Of a stretch of DNA of 64,000 nt, positions 52,478-62,212 are shown one piece after another. Made by a program: the position numbers and the translations under genes. Positions within the stretch are counted from its first letter, which is position 1. Every line of letters starts with the position of its first letter. The notes under the pieces are model-generated. The model did no database searches, was not told the DNA's origin, and saw only the letters and a list, made by a program, of their open reading frames with translations. This DNA is from Neisseriaceae bacterium HSC-16F19 (lineage in GTDB: Bacteria > Pseudomonadota > Gammaproteobacteria > Burkholderiales > Neisseriaceae): the NCBI RefSeq assembly GCF_024171525.1, contig NZ_JALJZY010000014.1:1-64000 (forward strand), written 5' to 3'.

Positions 52478-53496
52478 ACCCGCCTATGCATATCCCGGAT
52501 TTCGCCCACCAACACACCGCCCACTGCGAAAGCGGGGTGGTGTCCACCCTGTTGCGCCATTACGGCATAGACTGGGACGAAGCCATGGTGTTCGGCCTGT
52601 CCGCCGCCCTGTCTTTTGCCTATATTCCGGTGGTGAAAATGGCCGGACAGCCGCTGATAGCCTACCGCATGCCGCCCAAAACCATTATCCGCCGCAGTTG
52701 CCGCCAGCTGGGTGTGCGCCTGCACATGCGCCGCTTCAGCGACGAAGCCGCGGGCATGGCGGCGCTGGATGCGGCATTGGCACAAGGGCAGCCGGTGGGT
52801 TTGCAGACCTCGGTGTTCTGGCTGCCGTATTTTCCTTCCGCCATGCGTTTTCATTTCAACGCCCACAATCTGTTGGTGTACGGCAAAGAGGGCGACGAAT
52901 ATTTAATCAGCGACCCGGTGTTTGAAACCGTGCAGCGCTGCCCGGCCGAAGACCTGCGCCGCGCCCGTTTTGCCAAAGGCGCACTGGCGGCCAAAGGGCT
53001 GATGTACACCTTGGACACTGCCAGCCTGCCCGCACCGGGCAGCGTCGATTTGCGCCCCCTGGTGCGCCGCGCCCTGCAACAGACCGCCCGCCAGATGGCG
53101 GCACCGCTGCCGTTTATCGGCGTTAAAGGCATCCGCCTGGTGGCCAAACGCCTGGCCGCACTCGAAGGCGCCGCGCCGGAACAGCAGGCCCTGTTGCTGG
53201 GGCATATGGTGCGCATGCAGGAAGAAATCGGCACCGGCGGCGCCGGTTTCCGTTTTATTTACGCCTATTTCCTGGAGCAGGCGGGCACGGCCTTGCAACA
53301 TGAAGGTTTGCAGCAGGCGGCGCAAACCCTGACCGCCATTGGCGACGAATGGCGTTTGTTTGCCAGCCGCTGCGTGCGCCAGTGCCGCAAACCGCAGCCC
53401 GGAGGTTGTCGTGAAATCGGCGCCGTGCTCAGAGGTATAGCAGACCAAGAGGCCGCGTTGTGGCGGCAGCTAGGGCAGTTGGCGAAGACTTTGTAG
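52471..53496 (+). CDS. BtrH-like acyltransferase candidate (C39-peptidase-like fold)
   Basis: The 341-aa protein has the BtrH N-terminal domain pattern. It has AHCESGVVSTLL (His18, Cys19), FGLSAALSFAY, then FNAHNLLVYG (His132) and LISDPVF (Asp148), giving a possible Cys-His-Asp triad. In butirosin synthesis BtrH moves an acyl chain from an ACP to its acceptor. Here the ACP gene is 2.7 kb downstream, so an acyl-ACP transfer role is plausible but inferred. The C-terminal half (about 180-340) is helical and unlike known domains to me. It overlaps the previous gene by 7 bases. Confidence 0.75.
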   Translation: MVNPPMHIPDFAHQHTAHCESGVVSTLLRHYGIDWDEAMVFGLSAALSFAYIPVVKMAGQPLIAYRMPPKTIIRRSCRQLGVRLHMRRFSDEAAGMAALDAALAQGQPVGLQTSVFWLPYFPSAMRFHFNAHNLLVYGKEGDEYLISDPVFETVQRCPAEDLRRARFAKGALAAKGLMYTLDTASLPAPGSVDLRPLVRRALQQTARQMAAPLPFIGVKGIRLVAKRLAALEGAAPEQQALLLGHMVRMQEEIGTGGAGFRFIYAYFLEQAGTALQHEGLQQAAQTLTAIGDEWRLFASRCVRQCRKPQPGGCREIGAVLRGIADQEAALWRQLGQLAKTL

Positions 53497-53671
53497 TTGA
53501 TAAACAGAGTACTTGGCTATTTTTCAGGCAGCCTTGAAGGGCTTATTTGTATTTACTTCTAAAGCTCAAAGATGATTTTCCATTCGAAAGGCTGCCTGAA
53601 ACGATACAGTATGTGTTCCCTCTCCAGCGGGCTTATGTTGCCGACGCTGTTAACCGGAGTATGAAACAGGC

Positions 53672-53818
53672 TGAGATCTTTGCAAAACCTTATGTGCCAC
53701 CATAAACATAAAATCGATGTCATTCCCGCGAACGCGGGAATCCATGGGCAAACTTAAGAAACCACTATAAAACAATGGATTCATAAACAGACAGATGGAT
53801 TCCCGCGTTCGCGGGAAT
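53672..53818. repeat. Composite dRS3 repeat unit, copy 1 (147 bp)
   Basis: It begins with a half MITE end (TGAGATCTTTGCAAAACC). It then contains two inverted dRS3 elements, ATTCCCGCGAACGCGGGAAT (53722-53741) and ATTCCCGCGTTCGCGGGAAT (53799-53818), around a 57-base spacer. The same unit, of the same length, is at 61918-62064. It lies in the 558-base gap that splits the cluster; the rest of the gap is uptake sequences, a GCGCAGAATGAC module and AT-rich DNA. Confidence 0.85.
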
Positions 53819-54054
53819 GACGGCAGCTAAGGCTTTAGGCTACCTGAAACAGATTCTGCGACTTCGTTGTCACTACGCGCAGAATGACGGTACACAGTCA
53901 TCCTGCGCGCAGTCGCAGGATCTGGATTAAGATAATGAATGTTATAAATCAAGCATTTGATTTTATATTGTTTTTTGAATTGATATAAGGCTGCCTGAAA
54001 ACCCCTACAGCCCGTTTCGCACCACCCAAAACAGACCACCCCAACCCAAAAAAC

Positions 54055-54944
<890 letters not shown>

Positions 54945-54948
<4 letters not shown>

Positions 54949-56201
54949 TGATAGGCGCTTCCCTAATCAAAGAACTCAAACTGTTAAGCCGCGATTTGCA
55001 CGGTTTGGCGGTGCTGTTTGTCATGCCGGTGGTGTTTATGCTCATCATGTCGGTGGCGCTGAGCCGCGATGCCGACCCGCACACCGACAGCCGCATCGTG
55101 CTGGTGGGCGACAGCACTTGGGCGGTGAACGAGGCTTGGGTGCAGGCTTTGCAGGCACAGCAGATTCAGGTGACCCGGCTGCCTGAAAACAGCCGTGCCG
55201 AAGCCGAAGCCGGTTTGCACGAGGGGCGTTACCAGCTGGCGGTCATCAATCCCAACCATGCCGACACCCCGCTGGCCGAGGAAGCGCCTTTGCAGCTCTT
55301 GCTGACGCCGGATACCGAAGCCTCGTGGCTGGCGGCGATGAAAGGCGTGTTGCGCCAGCATTACACCCAGGCGCGGCTGGACGGCTATTTTGCCGACAGC
55401 GAAGAGGCCGATATCGATACCGCCGGCCTGCCCGCCACCCTACGCACTCAGGTTGCCGACACCGTGCGCACGCAGACGCGCGAGCGTTTCGATGCCGTGG
55501 GCGCCTATCTGGAACGGCCGGTGTTTGCCGAAACCTATCTCAGCCACAGCGGCGCGGCGGTGGACAAGCCCAATTCGGTGCAGCACAGCGTACCGGCGTG
55601 GCTGATTTTCGGCATGTTTTTCATCATGATTCCGCTCTCCAATGTGATGGCGCTGGAGCGGCAGACCAATACCCTCACACGTTTGCGCCTGGCGCGCGCC
55701 TCCGCCTCGACACTGGTGGCGGCCAAGCTGCTGCCGTATTTTCTGATTAACCAATTGCAGTTTGTGCTGATGTTGTTGCTGGGGCGTTATGCCTTGCCGC
55801 ATCTGGGCGTGCCGCCTTTGCTGCTCAGCGGCGCGTGGCTGCCTTATGCCTTGCTGGCAGTGGCGGTGAGTCTGGCGGCGCTGGGTTATGCGCTCTTGGT
55901 GAGTGTGCTCGCCAAAAGCACCGAACACGCGGTGGTGCTGGGCGGCGGCGGCATTATTCTGATGGCGGCCTTGGGCGGCATCATGGTGCCCGCCTATGTG
56001 ATGCCCGACTTTATGCAGACGCTCACCCGCGTCTCGCCCATGGCCTGGGGCCTGGGGGCGTTTCAGGCGCTGCTGCTCAAACGTGCGGATTTGGCCGCCA
56101 TTGCCGCCGATCTGCAATTACTGCTTTTGTTTGCCGCCGTGTGCCTGGGCCTGGCCGTGGCCCTGTACCGGCGGCAGTTACGCACACAGGTACGATTTTA
56201 A
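54945..56201 (+). CDS. ABC-2 type transporter permease
   Basis: The 418-aa permease has one N-terminal helix (about 20-38), a large extracytoplasmic domain (about 40-220) and five or six C-terminal helices (about 225-410). This is the YhhJ/DrrB-like exporter layout. It is coupled to the ATPase gene by a 4-base overlap and its last base overlaps the ACP start. An uptake sequence is read as RLPEN at about 79-83. Confidence 0.9.
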
Positions 56202-56494
56202 TGGCTGTTTATCCGTTTACGCTGGAACCCGGCCTGCTGGAGCAGGCTTTGAAACAACTCATCGTTGAAGAAGCCGACAAGGGCGACATTTTGTCGCCGC
56301 AGGAATTGGGCGATGAAGAAATGCTCTTCGGCGAACACAGCCGCCTGGGGCTGGATTCGCTCGATGCGCTGCAAATCACCGTGGCCTTGCAACAGCATTT
56401 TAAAGTGCGCCTGCAAGGCGACCGCGCCGTGCGCCAGCACATGATGTGTGTGCGCGATCTGGCCGCCTTTGTGCGCGCGAGCCACGGCGCATGA
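56201..56494 (+). CDS. Acyl carrier protein
   Basis: The 97-aa protein has the phosphopantetheine site Ser53 in RLGLDSLDALQI and the acidic helical pattern of ACPs. It carries the growing chain for the ketosynthase encoded next, with which it overlaps by 4 bases (ATGA). It is distinct from a housekeeping ACP by its longer, His- and Arg-containing C-terminus. Confidence 0.9.
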   Translation: MAVYPFTLEPGLLEQALKQLIVEEADKGDILSPQELGDEEMLFGEHSRLGLDSLDALQITVALQQHFKVRLQGDRAVRQHMMCVRDLAAFVRASHGA

Positions 56495-57561
56495 GTTATC
56501 TGCACGGCATCAGCCTGTGCTGCGCCCAAGGTGAGCGGCTGCCTGAAAAACCGCAGCCGCCCGCGCGCGTCGGTTTTGATTTCCTCGGCCAGCACATCGA
56601 TGCGCCGTTTTATCGCGCTTTCCCCGGCGATTATCTCAACCGCGCCGAGTTGGCGGCCCTTGTGCACCGCCATATTCAGGCCGCCGTGGCCGCTGCCGGA
56701 TGGCCGGAAGACTGGGCCGCAGACGGCGCGGTGTTCATCGGCTCCACCTCCCACGCCATGGCCGAGCACGAACGGCGCTGGCAGGCAGGGCGCATGGGCA
56801 CGACCCGTTCCTCCCTGCATGAAATCGCCGCCGAGCTGATGGCCCGTCACGGCTATGCCCAGCCCTATTGCTTTGCCACCTCCTGCACCTCCGCCGCCCA
56901 TGCCTTGTTGCAGGCACACCGCCTGCTGCACGGCGGCGTGTTGGCGCGCGCGGTGGTGGTGGGCGTGGAAGCCTTTAATCTGATGAGCCTGATGCATTTT
57001 CACAGCGTCGGTTTGCTGGGCGACGATTATCGTCCGTTTGCTGCCGACGGTTTTATCCTCGGCGAAGGGGTGGCCGCGCTGGCTTTGTCTTTGGAATCCA
57101 AGCCTTCAGGCAGCCTGTGTTTGCAGGCGGCGGCGGTGGATACCGATGTCGGCGGTCTGACCGAAACCGGCAGCGCCGCGCTGGAGGCCGTGACCCGTGC
57201 GGCTTTGCAGCAGGCGCAGGTGTCACCGGCCGAAGTGCGGCTGGTGAAAGCGCATGCGGTGGGCAGCGCCCACAGCGATGCGGCGGAGCAAAGTGCATTG
57301 GCAGCGGTGTTCGGTGATGCCGTGCCGCTGGCCGGTTTTAAAATGTTGACCGGCCATACCCTCGGTGCCAGCGCCGCCATCGAAACCGCCTTGCTGTATC
57401 AGGCTTTGCAGGCCGGGGTATTGCCCGCAGGCGCACGTTTGCCGACTGCCGACGGGTCTGTGCCGAATACGGATTTGCCGCTGGCCGACGGCGCCTATAT
57501 AACCCAGTTTTCCGGCTTTGGCGGCAGCAATTTGAGTATGGTGTGGCAATGGCAGAGCTAA
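56491..57561 (+). CDS. Beta-ketoacyl-ACP synthase (KAS I/II type)
   Basis: The 356-aa ketosynthase is somewhat shorter than FabF (about 410 aa). It keeps the Cys-His-His set: Cys132 in ATSCTSAAHALL, His255 in KAHAVGSAHSD and His289 in LTGHTLGAS, with Lys284 nearby. It would extend chains on the adjacent ACP. Start at 56491 is set by the overlap with the ACP stop. An uptake sequence encodes RLPEK near the N-terminus. Confidence 0.9.
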   Translation: MSYLHGISLCCAQGERLPEKPQPPARVGFDFLGQHIDAPFYRAFPGDYLNRAELAALVHRHIQAAVAAAGWPEDWAADGAVFIGSTSHAMAEHERRWQAGRMGTTRSSLHEIAAELMARHGYAQPYCFATSCTSAAHALLQAHRLLHGGVLARAVVVGVEAFNLMSLMHFHSVGLLGDDYRPFAADGFILGEGVAALALSLESKPSGSLCLQAAAVDTDVGGLTETGSAALEAVTRAALQQAQVSPAEVRLVKAHAVGSAHSDAAEQSALAAVFGDAVPLAGFKMLTGHTLGASAAIETALLYQALQAGVLPAGARLPTADGSVPNTDLPLADGAYITQFSGFGGSNLSMVWQWQS

Positions 57562-58292
57562 ATTCACGACCCGTCAGCGTGCGCGCAGCCTGCAATCTGC
57601 GCACGGATGCCGCCGTAGCCGACACACAGCTGCGCCGTTTTGTGCAGCAGCAATACGGTGTCGACGGCCGCCGTTTGAGCCGTTTGAGCCTGCTGACGCT
57701 GGCCGGTGCCCTCGGTGCGGCTGAAGGCAGGACGCCGGATGCGCTGTATATGGGCACGGTGTTTGTTTCCAAGACCCTGATGCAGCGCATGCTCGACAAT
57801 GTGATGTTTGAAGGCTTGGCCAAGCCCTTTGATTTTCTCGCCAATTTGCACAATGCGCCGGTATTCCATGTGGCCGCCGCCCTCGGTTGCCGCGGCCAGA
57901 CCTTGGTGCTGCCCACCTCGGATCAGGCAGCCTCGTGGAGCATACCGCTGCGGCTGGCGATAAACGACATCACCTGCGGTTTTGCCGACAGCGCCTTGGT
58001 GGGCTGGTGTTACGAGCATCAGCCGCTGCGACAGGAACAGCGCGACGGCAGCCATTGGTTGTGGCTGCAACGCGACCCGCTGGCAGAAGCACCGCAGCTG
58101 TGGCTGGCAGCGGGCGACGACGGCGCAGTGTTGCCGACGGCGGAACATCCGGCGTATTACTATCAGGGTGTGGCCGACTGGCTGGCGGGGCTGGGGCAGG
58201 GCGGCGAACGGGTTTTGCCCTTGGACGGGCGCAGCCGCCTGGTCTGCCGCGGTGCAGACGGTTTTACCGTGCACCAACCCGAAATCGCGTAG
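57543..58292 (+). CDS. Ketosynthase-like protein of chain-length-factor type
   Basis: The 249-aa product matches the short beta-ketoacyl synthase-like family found in aryl polyene and related clusters (Ketoacyl-synt_2). PFDFLANLHNAPVFHVAAAL (about 98-117) corresponds to the family SVHNA segment. No active-site Cys in KS context is visible, so it is probably a non-catalytic partner of the preceding ketosynthase. It overlaps that gene by 19 bases; the start could be GTG 57543 or ATG 57549. Confidence 0.8.
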   Translation: MAMAELNSRPVSVRAACNLRTDAAVADTQLRRFVQQQYGVDGRRLSRLSLLTLAGALGAAEGRTPDALYMGTVFVSKTLMQRMLDNVMFEGLAKPFDFLANLHNAPVFHVAAALGCRGQTLVLPTSDQAASWSIPLRLAINDITCGFADSALVGWCYEHQPLRQEQRDGSHWLWLQRDPLAEAPQLWLAAGDDGAVLPTAEHPAYYYQGVADWLAGLGQGGERVLPLDGRSRLVCRGADGFTVHQPEIA

Positions 58293-58466
58293 CGTCGGCA
58301 CAACACCTGTGCTGCTACAAATACAGGCAAACCGTTTTCAGGCTGCCTGAAAAAGTGTTGTTTAATCTGTTTGTTTTTAATGGTGTATTTGTTTTTTGAG
58401 TGACGATTTTTGCAGAAAGCAAAGCGGTTTGACCCGCAGGGTGTCTATAGGCATCTGTGGCTTTTC

Positions 58467-58496
58467 TTGAACCGCCAATGCAATCTGTGGTATAAA
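58467..58496 (+). promoter_or_regulatory. Sigma-70 promoter for rpmB-rpmG
   Basis: TTGAAC (58467-58472) and TATAAA (58491-58496) are spaced by 18 bases, 38 bases before rpmB. Confidence 0.8.
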
Positions 58497-58534
58497 TCGC
58501 CTTTTACGAATTTTGAAAAGTTTGGAGTTTCCCA

Positions 58535-58768
58535 ATGGCACGAGTATGTAAAGTGACCGGTAAGCGCCCGATGAGCGGCCACAACGTGTCACACGCCAAC
58601 AACAAAACCAAACGCCGTTTTTTGCCGAACCTGCAATCACGCCGTTTTTGGGTAGAGAGTGAAAACCGCTGGGTGCGTCTGCGCGTTTCCAACGCTGCAT
58701 TGCGTACCATCGACAAAGTGGGCATTGATGCCGTTCTGGCCGATCTGCGCGCACGCGGCGAAGCTTAA
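58535..58768 (+). CDS. rpmB: 50S ribosomal protein L28
   Basis: The 77-aa basic protein matches L28 along its length (ARVCKVTGKRPMSGHNVSH, FLPNLQSRRFWVESE). It is co-transcribed with rpmG 29 bases downstream. Confidence 0.98.
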   Translation: MARVCKVTGKRPMSGHNVSHANNKTKRRFLPNLQSRRFWVESENRWVRLRVSNAALRTIDKVGIDAVLADLRARGEA

Positions 58769-58797
58769 TACCGTATCGAATCATAAGGAATTAAGAC

Positions 58798-58953
58798 ATG
58801 CGCGATAAAATCAAACTGGAGTCTTCGGCTGGTACCGGTCACTTCTACACCACCACCAAGAACAAACGCAATATGCCGGGCAAGTTCGAAATCAAAAAAT
58901 TCGACCCCGTAGCCCGCAAACACGTGATTTACAAAGAAACCAAACTGAAATAA
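58798..58953 (+). CDS. rpmG: 50S ribosomal protein L33
   Basis: The 51-aa protein reads MRDKIKLESSAGTGHFYTT and ends KHVIYKETKLK. It lacks the Cys pairs of zinc-binding L33, so it is the zinc-independent form. AAGGAA lies before the ATG. Confidence 0.97.
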   Translation: MRDKIKLESSAGTGHFYTTTKNKRNMPGKFEIKKFDPVARKHVIYKETKLK

Positions 58954-58970
58954 ATCACCGCAATACACGC

Positions 58971-58998
58971 AAACCCTTGCCGAAAGGCAAGGGTTTTT
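58971..58998 (+). terminator. Terminator after rpmG
   Basis: AAACCCTTGCC pairs with GGCAAGGGTTT around GAAA, followed by further T. A tetraloop-closed 11-bp stem. Confidence 0.92.
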
Positions 58999-59070
58999 AT
59001 TTTGGGCAGTGAGGCTGCCTGAAAAACCGGATATGTGGCTATAGGCGAATAAACACCGTTCAGCTTTACC

Positions 59071-59493
59071 TTAATTTTCAGCGTGACATTCCGTCTCTAC
59101 CGGGTGCGCTCCTGCGGGGGCGTGCAGGGTGCAGCGTGTCATATGCACCCTGCCGCTTGCCAGCAGCGTTCCCGGCGCTCCGCATTGATCACAAATGCGC
59201 ACCGACATGGCCTCGGCCATGGTGATCATCCCCCACTGTTCGTCATTGGCGCCGCCGTGGAGGTAAAAACACAGCCCGCCCCATTTTTCCTTCACTTGTG
59301 CGGCCACCACTTGCGGCGCCCCATCCTGATCTGTGAGGGATTGCAAGCGTTCACACAGCACGTCAATGAGATCAAACCAGCCGTCGCCGCACTCGAAACC
59401 CAATACCGTGCAAGGCTCACTTAGCACATGCGGGGGTGCAGCAAAAATCAAGGGATAGCGCGCGCACAGCAGCTGATCCAGTTCCTTTTTCAT
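59071..59493 (-). CDS. Unknown 140-aa protein with a CxxC motif
   Basis: I know of similar proteins only as hypotheticals. Visible segments are GFECGDGWFDLIDVLCERL (about 33-51), QVKEKWGGLCFYL and RICDQCGAPG (CxxC, about 100). The last could bind zinc or be redox-active, together with Cys residues near the C-terminus. No signal peptide. Start at 59493 is favoured over 59505 because GGAG sits six bases before it. Function is unknown. Confidence 0.7.
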   Translation of the reverse strand: MKKELDQLLCARYPLIFAAPPHVLSEPCTVLGFECGDGWFDLIDVLCERLQSLTDQDGAPQVVAAQVKEKWGGLCFYLHGGANDEQWGMITMAEAMSVRICDQCGAPGTLLASGRVHMTRCTLHAPAGAHPVETECHAEN

Positions 59494-59562
59494 CACAGTC
59501 TCCATTTCGATATGACTGGGTATGTACGGCAGTCGGGCGCGGCATCCCGTATCATGCCGTGT

Positions 59563-60042
59563 TCAATGACCCGGCTCGTCAATCACCACTTCCAAACTCT
59601 GTTTGACGTTTTTCATGGATACATAGGTATCAAAGCGCAATACATTGCCCAGTTCGAAAAACAGCTTGCGGGCCAGGCGTTCGTATTCTTCCATGTCACG
59701 CACGGCAAAGATCAGCAGAAACTCGAATTTGCCGGTGACATAATACATCTGCTGCACCTGCGGGCAGGCTTCAAAACGCCTCATGGCTTCGTCAAACAAA
59801 TCCACACGCTCATTTTCCAACACCACTTCGGTCAAAATGGTGATGCCGCACCCCAATTTTTTGGGGTTGAGCACACACACCGTGCGCTCGATGATGCCGC
59901 ATTGGCGCAGCTGGGCAATCCGTCGCGTAACGGCGGATGCAGACAAATTCACCCGCTCGGCAATGATGTTTTTCGGCGTATCGGCATCTTTTTGCAGGAT
60001 GGCCAGGATTTGCCTGTCGAAGCTGTCCGGTATGTAGTCCAT
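59563..60042 (-). CDS. Lrp/AsnC-family transcriptional regulator
   Basis: The 159-aa protein has the N-terminal helix-turn-helix (SFDRQILAILQKDADTP, SASAVTRRIAQLRQCGII) and the C-terminal RAM ligand-binding domain with VTGKFEFLLIFAVRDMEEY. It is divergent from the lactate-permease-family gene across 150 bases, so it probably controls it. The inverted sequence TTATTT-GT-AAAATAA at about 60059-60073 is a candidate site. Confidence 0.92.
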   Translation of the reverse strand: MDYIPDSFDRQILAILQKDADTPKNIIAERVNLSASAVTRRIAQLRQCGIIERTVCVLNPKKLGCGITILTEVVLENERVDLFDEAMRRFEACPQVQQMYYVTGKFEFLLIFAVRDMEEYERLARKLFFELGNVLRFDTYVSMKNVKQSLEVVIDEPGH

Positions 60043-60192
60043 GCAGTTTTCCAGTCTATTATTTGTAAAATAAGCTCAATATGAAATTTTGAAGCGTTAT
60101 GGTGGTAATTATATCAATTAAAAAGCATGGATTATGAAAAAATGGCGCATTTGACGCCGGAGTTTTGATTACCATACAGCCTGTTTCAATCC

Positions 60193-61848
60193 ATGGGAAT
60201 GGTGACCATGCTGGTTTTACTTTCGCTGCCGCTGGTGCTGGTATTGGTGCTGATTGTCGGTTTCAAGCTGTCCGGTGTGCGCGCCGGGCTGGCGGGCATT
60301 GCCTTGGCCGTGGCTTTGGCACTGGGGCTGGAGGGTTTGGAATTTAATGCCCGGATTGCCTACCAAGCAGGGGTCAATGCACTGATCTTGACCTTGATGG
60401 GCATGGCGGTGATTTTCTCCGGCCTGCTGTTTAACGATATTTTGTCCAAAGGCCGCTTCAGCGCCCGCTTGCAGGACTATATTTTCCATTTGCCCATGCC
60501 GCTGGCCATCAAGGCGTTTTTGCTGATTTTCGGACTTTTGCCCGCTCTGGAAGCGTTGACCGGCTTTGGCGTGTCACTGCTGTTGGGCGTACCGCTGTTG
60601 ATGACTTTATTTGACAAGCAGACCGGATTGCGGCTGTCCATGCTGGGTATGAATGTTATTCCTTGGGGCACCATGGCGCTGGCCACGCTGGTGGGTGCCG
60701 GGCTGATTGGTGTGGATGCGGTGCTTTTGGGGGTGGAGACCGCTTACTTGGCGGCCTGTGTGGCGTTGGGCTTTGCTTTGATTGCAATGGTGGTGCTGGG
60801 CGGTTTTTTAAAGATGCGGCAGGGGCAGAGTCTAGGGCAAACTGACAATTCGTTCACGGCTGCTTTTTGGTCAAAAAACGCCCGCTTCTGCGTTGGAAAT
60901 GCTCGCAAGGTATCCAACCTTGCTGCGCTTTCCGCCTTGAATAGGACGCTTTTGCCTAAAAAATCAGCTACGCGCCCGAATTGTCAGTTCGCCCTAGGCA
61001 TATCGGCACTGGCGGGCGTGTTGACGGCGGGCTGTTTTGGCGGTTTGCTGATGGCCTTCAATCATCTGGGCTTGACCGAAACCGCCGGTGTGCTGGCAGG
61101 CGGCACGGTGTTTATCGCCGGATTTTTGCTGTGCGGTGCCGTGTATGGTTTTCAGCGCTTGGGCAGCCCCTTGCGGCTGATACAAAACCTGGCGCCGTAT
61201 CTGTTGGTGGTGGGTTTGGTATTGACGGTCAAATGGCTGGTCGCGGTGTTTGCCACGGATAGCACCGCCTTCACCCTGACCGGCTTCGTCGTGGTCTTTA
61301 ACGTGCTCAAAAGCCCGGCCATTGCCTTGCTGGCGGCCTCTGCCGCGGTGTGTCTGTGGCTGAACAACAAACACACGCCGATTCGGGTGGATTGGCCTGT
61401 CGGCAAGACCTTAAAGTCGTGCAGCGGCCTGTTTGTATTTGTTTTGCTGGCCCAGATACTGAATTTTTCCGGATTTCTGCAAGGCATTGTGGCGGTATTG
61501 GCCGGGATGGACAATCCGCTGTTATTAAAACTGCTCAGCCCGCTGCTGGCGATTGTGAGCGGATTTGTGACCGGCTCCAACACCAGTGCCAACGCTCTTT
61601 TAATCCAGATGCAGTACGATTTGGGCGCATTGTCCGGCGACGGCGTGTTGTTTGCCGCCATTCAAAACGCCGGTTCGGGGCTGGCCACTTTCAGCTCCAT
61701 GCCGATTATTATTTTGATGATGACCATTGCCCAAGGTGTGCGGGAAGACATGGAAGCCGCAGATGAAGCGGCATTGTTGAAATTCGGCCTGAAGTGCCTG
61801 GGTGTGGTTTATGCGGCCTTGCTGATGGGGGTGTGGTGTTTATCATAA
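60193..61848 (+). CDS. Lactate-permease-family transporter with an in-frame repeat insertion
   Basis: The 551-aa membrane protein is of the LctP/LldP type by its helices and the segments LEALTGFGVSLLLGVPLL (about 118-135) and SGFVTGSNTSANALLIQMQ. Its likely substrate is L-lactate or glycolate. Residues 215-268 are encoded by a TA-flanked MITE-like element. Removing 60835-60996 joins RQGQSL to GISALAG without loss. The inserted segment is polar and basic, and sits in a loop after a membrane helix. Whether the protein still works is unknown. Confidence 0.8.
   Translation: MGMVTMLVLLSLPLVLVLVLIVGFKLSGVRAGLAGIALAVALALGLEGLEFNARIAYQAGVNALILTLMGMAVIFSGLLFNDILSKGRFSARLQDYIFHLPMPLAIKAFLLIFGLLPALEALTGFGVSLLLGVPLLMTLFDKQTGLRLSMLGMNVIPWGTMALATLVGAGLIGVDAVLLGVETAYLAACVALGFALIAMVVLGGFLKMRQGQSLGQTDNSFTAAFWSKNARFCVGNARKVSNLAALSALNRTLLPKKSATRPNCQFALGISALAGVLTAGCFGGLLMAFNHLGLTETAGVLAGGTVFIAGFLLCGAVYGFQRLGSPLRLIQNLAPYLLVVGLVLTVKWLVAVFATDSTAFTLTGFVVVFNVLKSPAIALLAASAAVCLWLNNKHTPIRVDWPVGKTLKSCSGLFVFVLLAQILNFSGFLQGIVAVLAGMDNPLLLKLLSPLLAIVSGFVTGSNTSANALLIQMQYDLGALSGDGVLFAAIQNAGSGLATFSSMPIIILMMTIAQGVREDMEAADEAALLKFGLKCLGVVYAALLMGVWCLS
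60835..60994. mobile_element. TA-type MITE-like element, copy 2, inside the permease gene
   Basis: GGGCAAACTGACAATTCG and CGAATTGTCAGTTCGCCC are the ends, with one mismatch, flanked by TA on both sides (60833-60834 and 60995-60996). Element plus one TA is 162 bases, exactly 54 codons. It is closely related to the copy at 6321. Confidence 0.88.
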
Positions 61849-61917
61849 CCATCAAACAAGGCAGGTGGACATGCTTGCCTGCCTGTTGCAATGCACGGTT
61901 GGGCCAAGGTTTCAGGC

Positions 61918-62064
61918 TGAGACCTTTGCAAAACCTCATGTGTCACCACAAATATAAAACCGACGTCATTCCCGCGAATGCGGGAATCCATGTGGAAATA
62001 TAAGAAACCAATATAAAACAATGGATTAGTAAACGTATAAATGGATTCCCGCGTTCGCGGGAAT
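61918..62064. repeat. Composite dRS3 repeat unit, copy 2 (147 bp)
   Basis: The half MITE end TGAGACCTTTGCAAAACC is followed by dRS3 at 61968-61987 and an inverted dRS3 at 62045-62064. It has the same length and order as the copy at 53672. Two uptake sequences follow (about 62085 and 62116). No gene is visible in the 61849-62212 gap. Confidence 0.85.
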
Positions 62065-62161
62065 GACGGCAGTTAAGGTTTTTAGGCTGCCTGAAAGCAG
62101 TTTTGCCAAGGTTTCAGGCTGCCTGAAAAACCATGACACAGAATCCGTACGTTGCAATGAC

Positions 62162-62187
62162 ACAAGGCGGCCGTATGGCCGCCTTGT
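62162..62187 (-). terminator. Possible terminator hairpin after the flotillin gene
   Basis: ACAAGGCGGCC and GGCCGCCTTGT form a strong stem with a 4-base loop 26 bases past the flotillin stop. The U-tract is poor. Confidence 0.5.
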
Positions 62188-62212
62188 TGAACGTGCTGCA
62201 ACACAACAGGAT

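Noticed and set aside
60193..61848. Suspected frameshift or pseudogene in the lactate-permease-family gene
   Set aside because: The extra segment is an exact 54-codon insertion with no stop or frame change, so the reading frame is intact.
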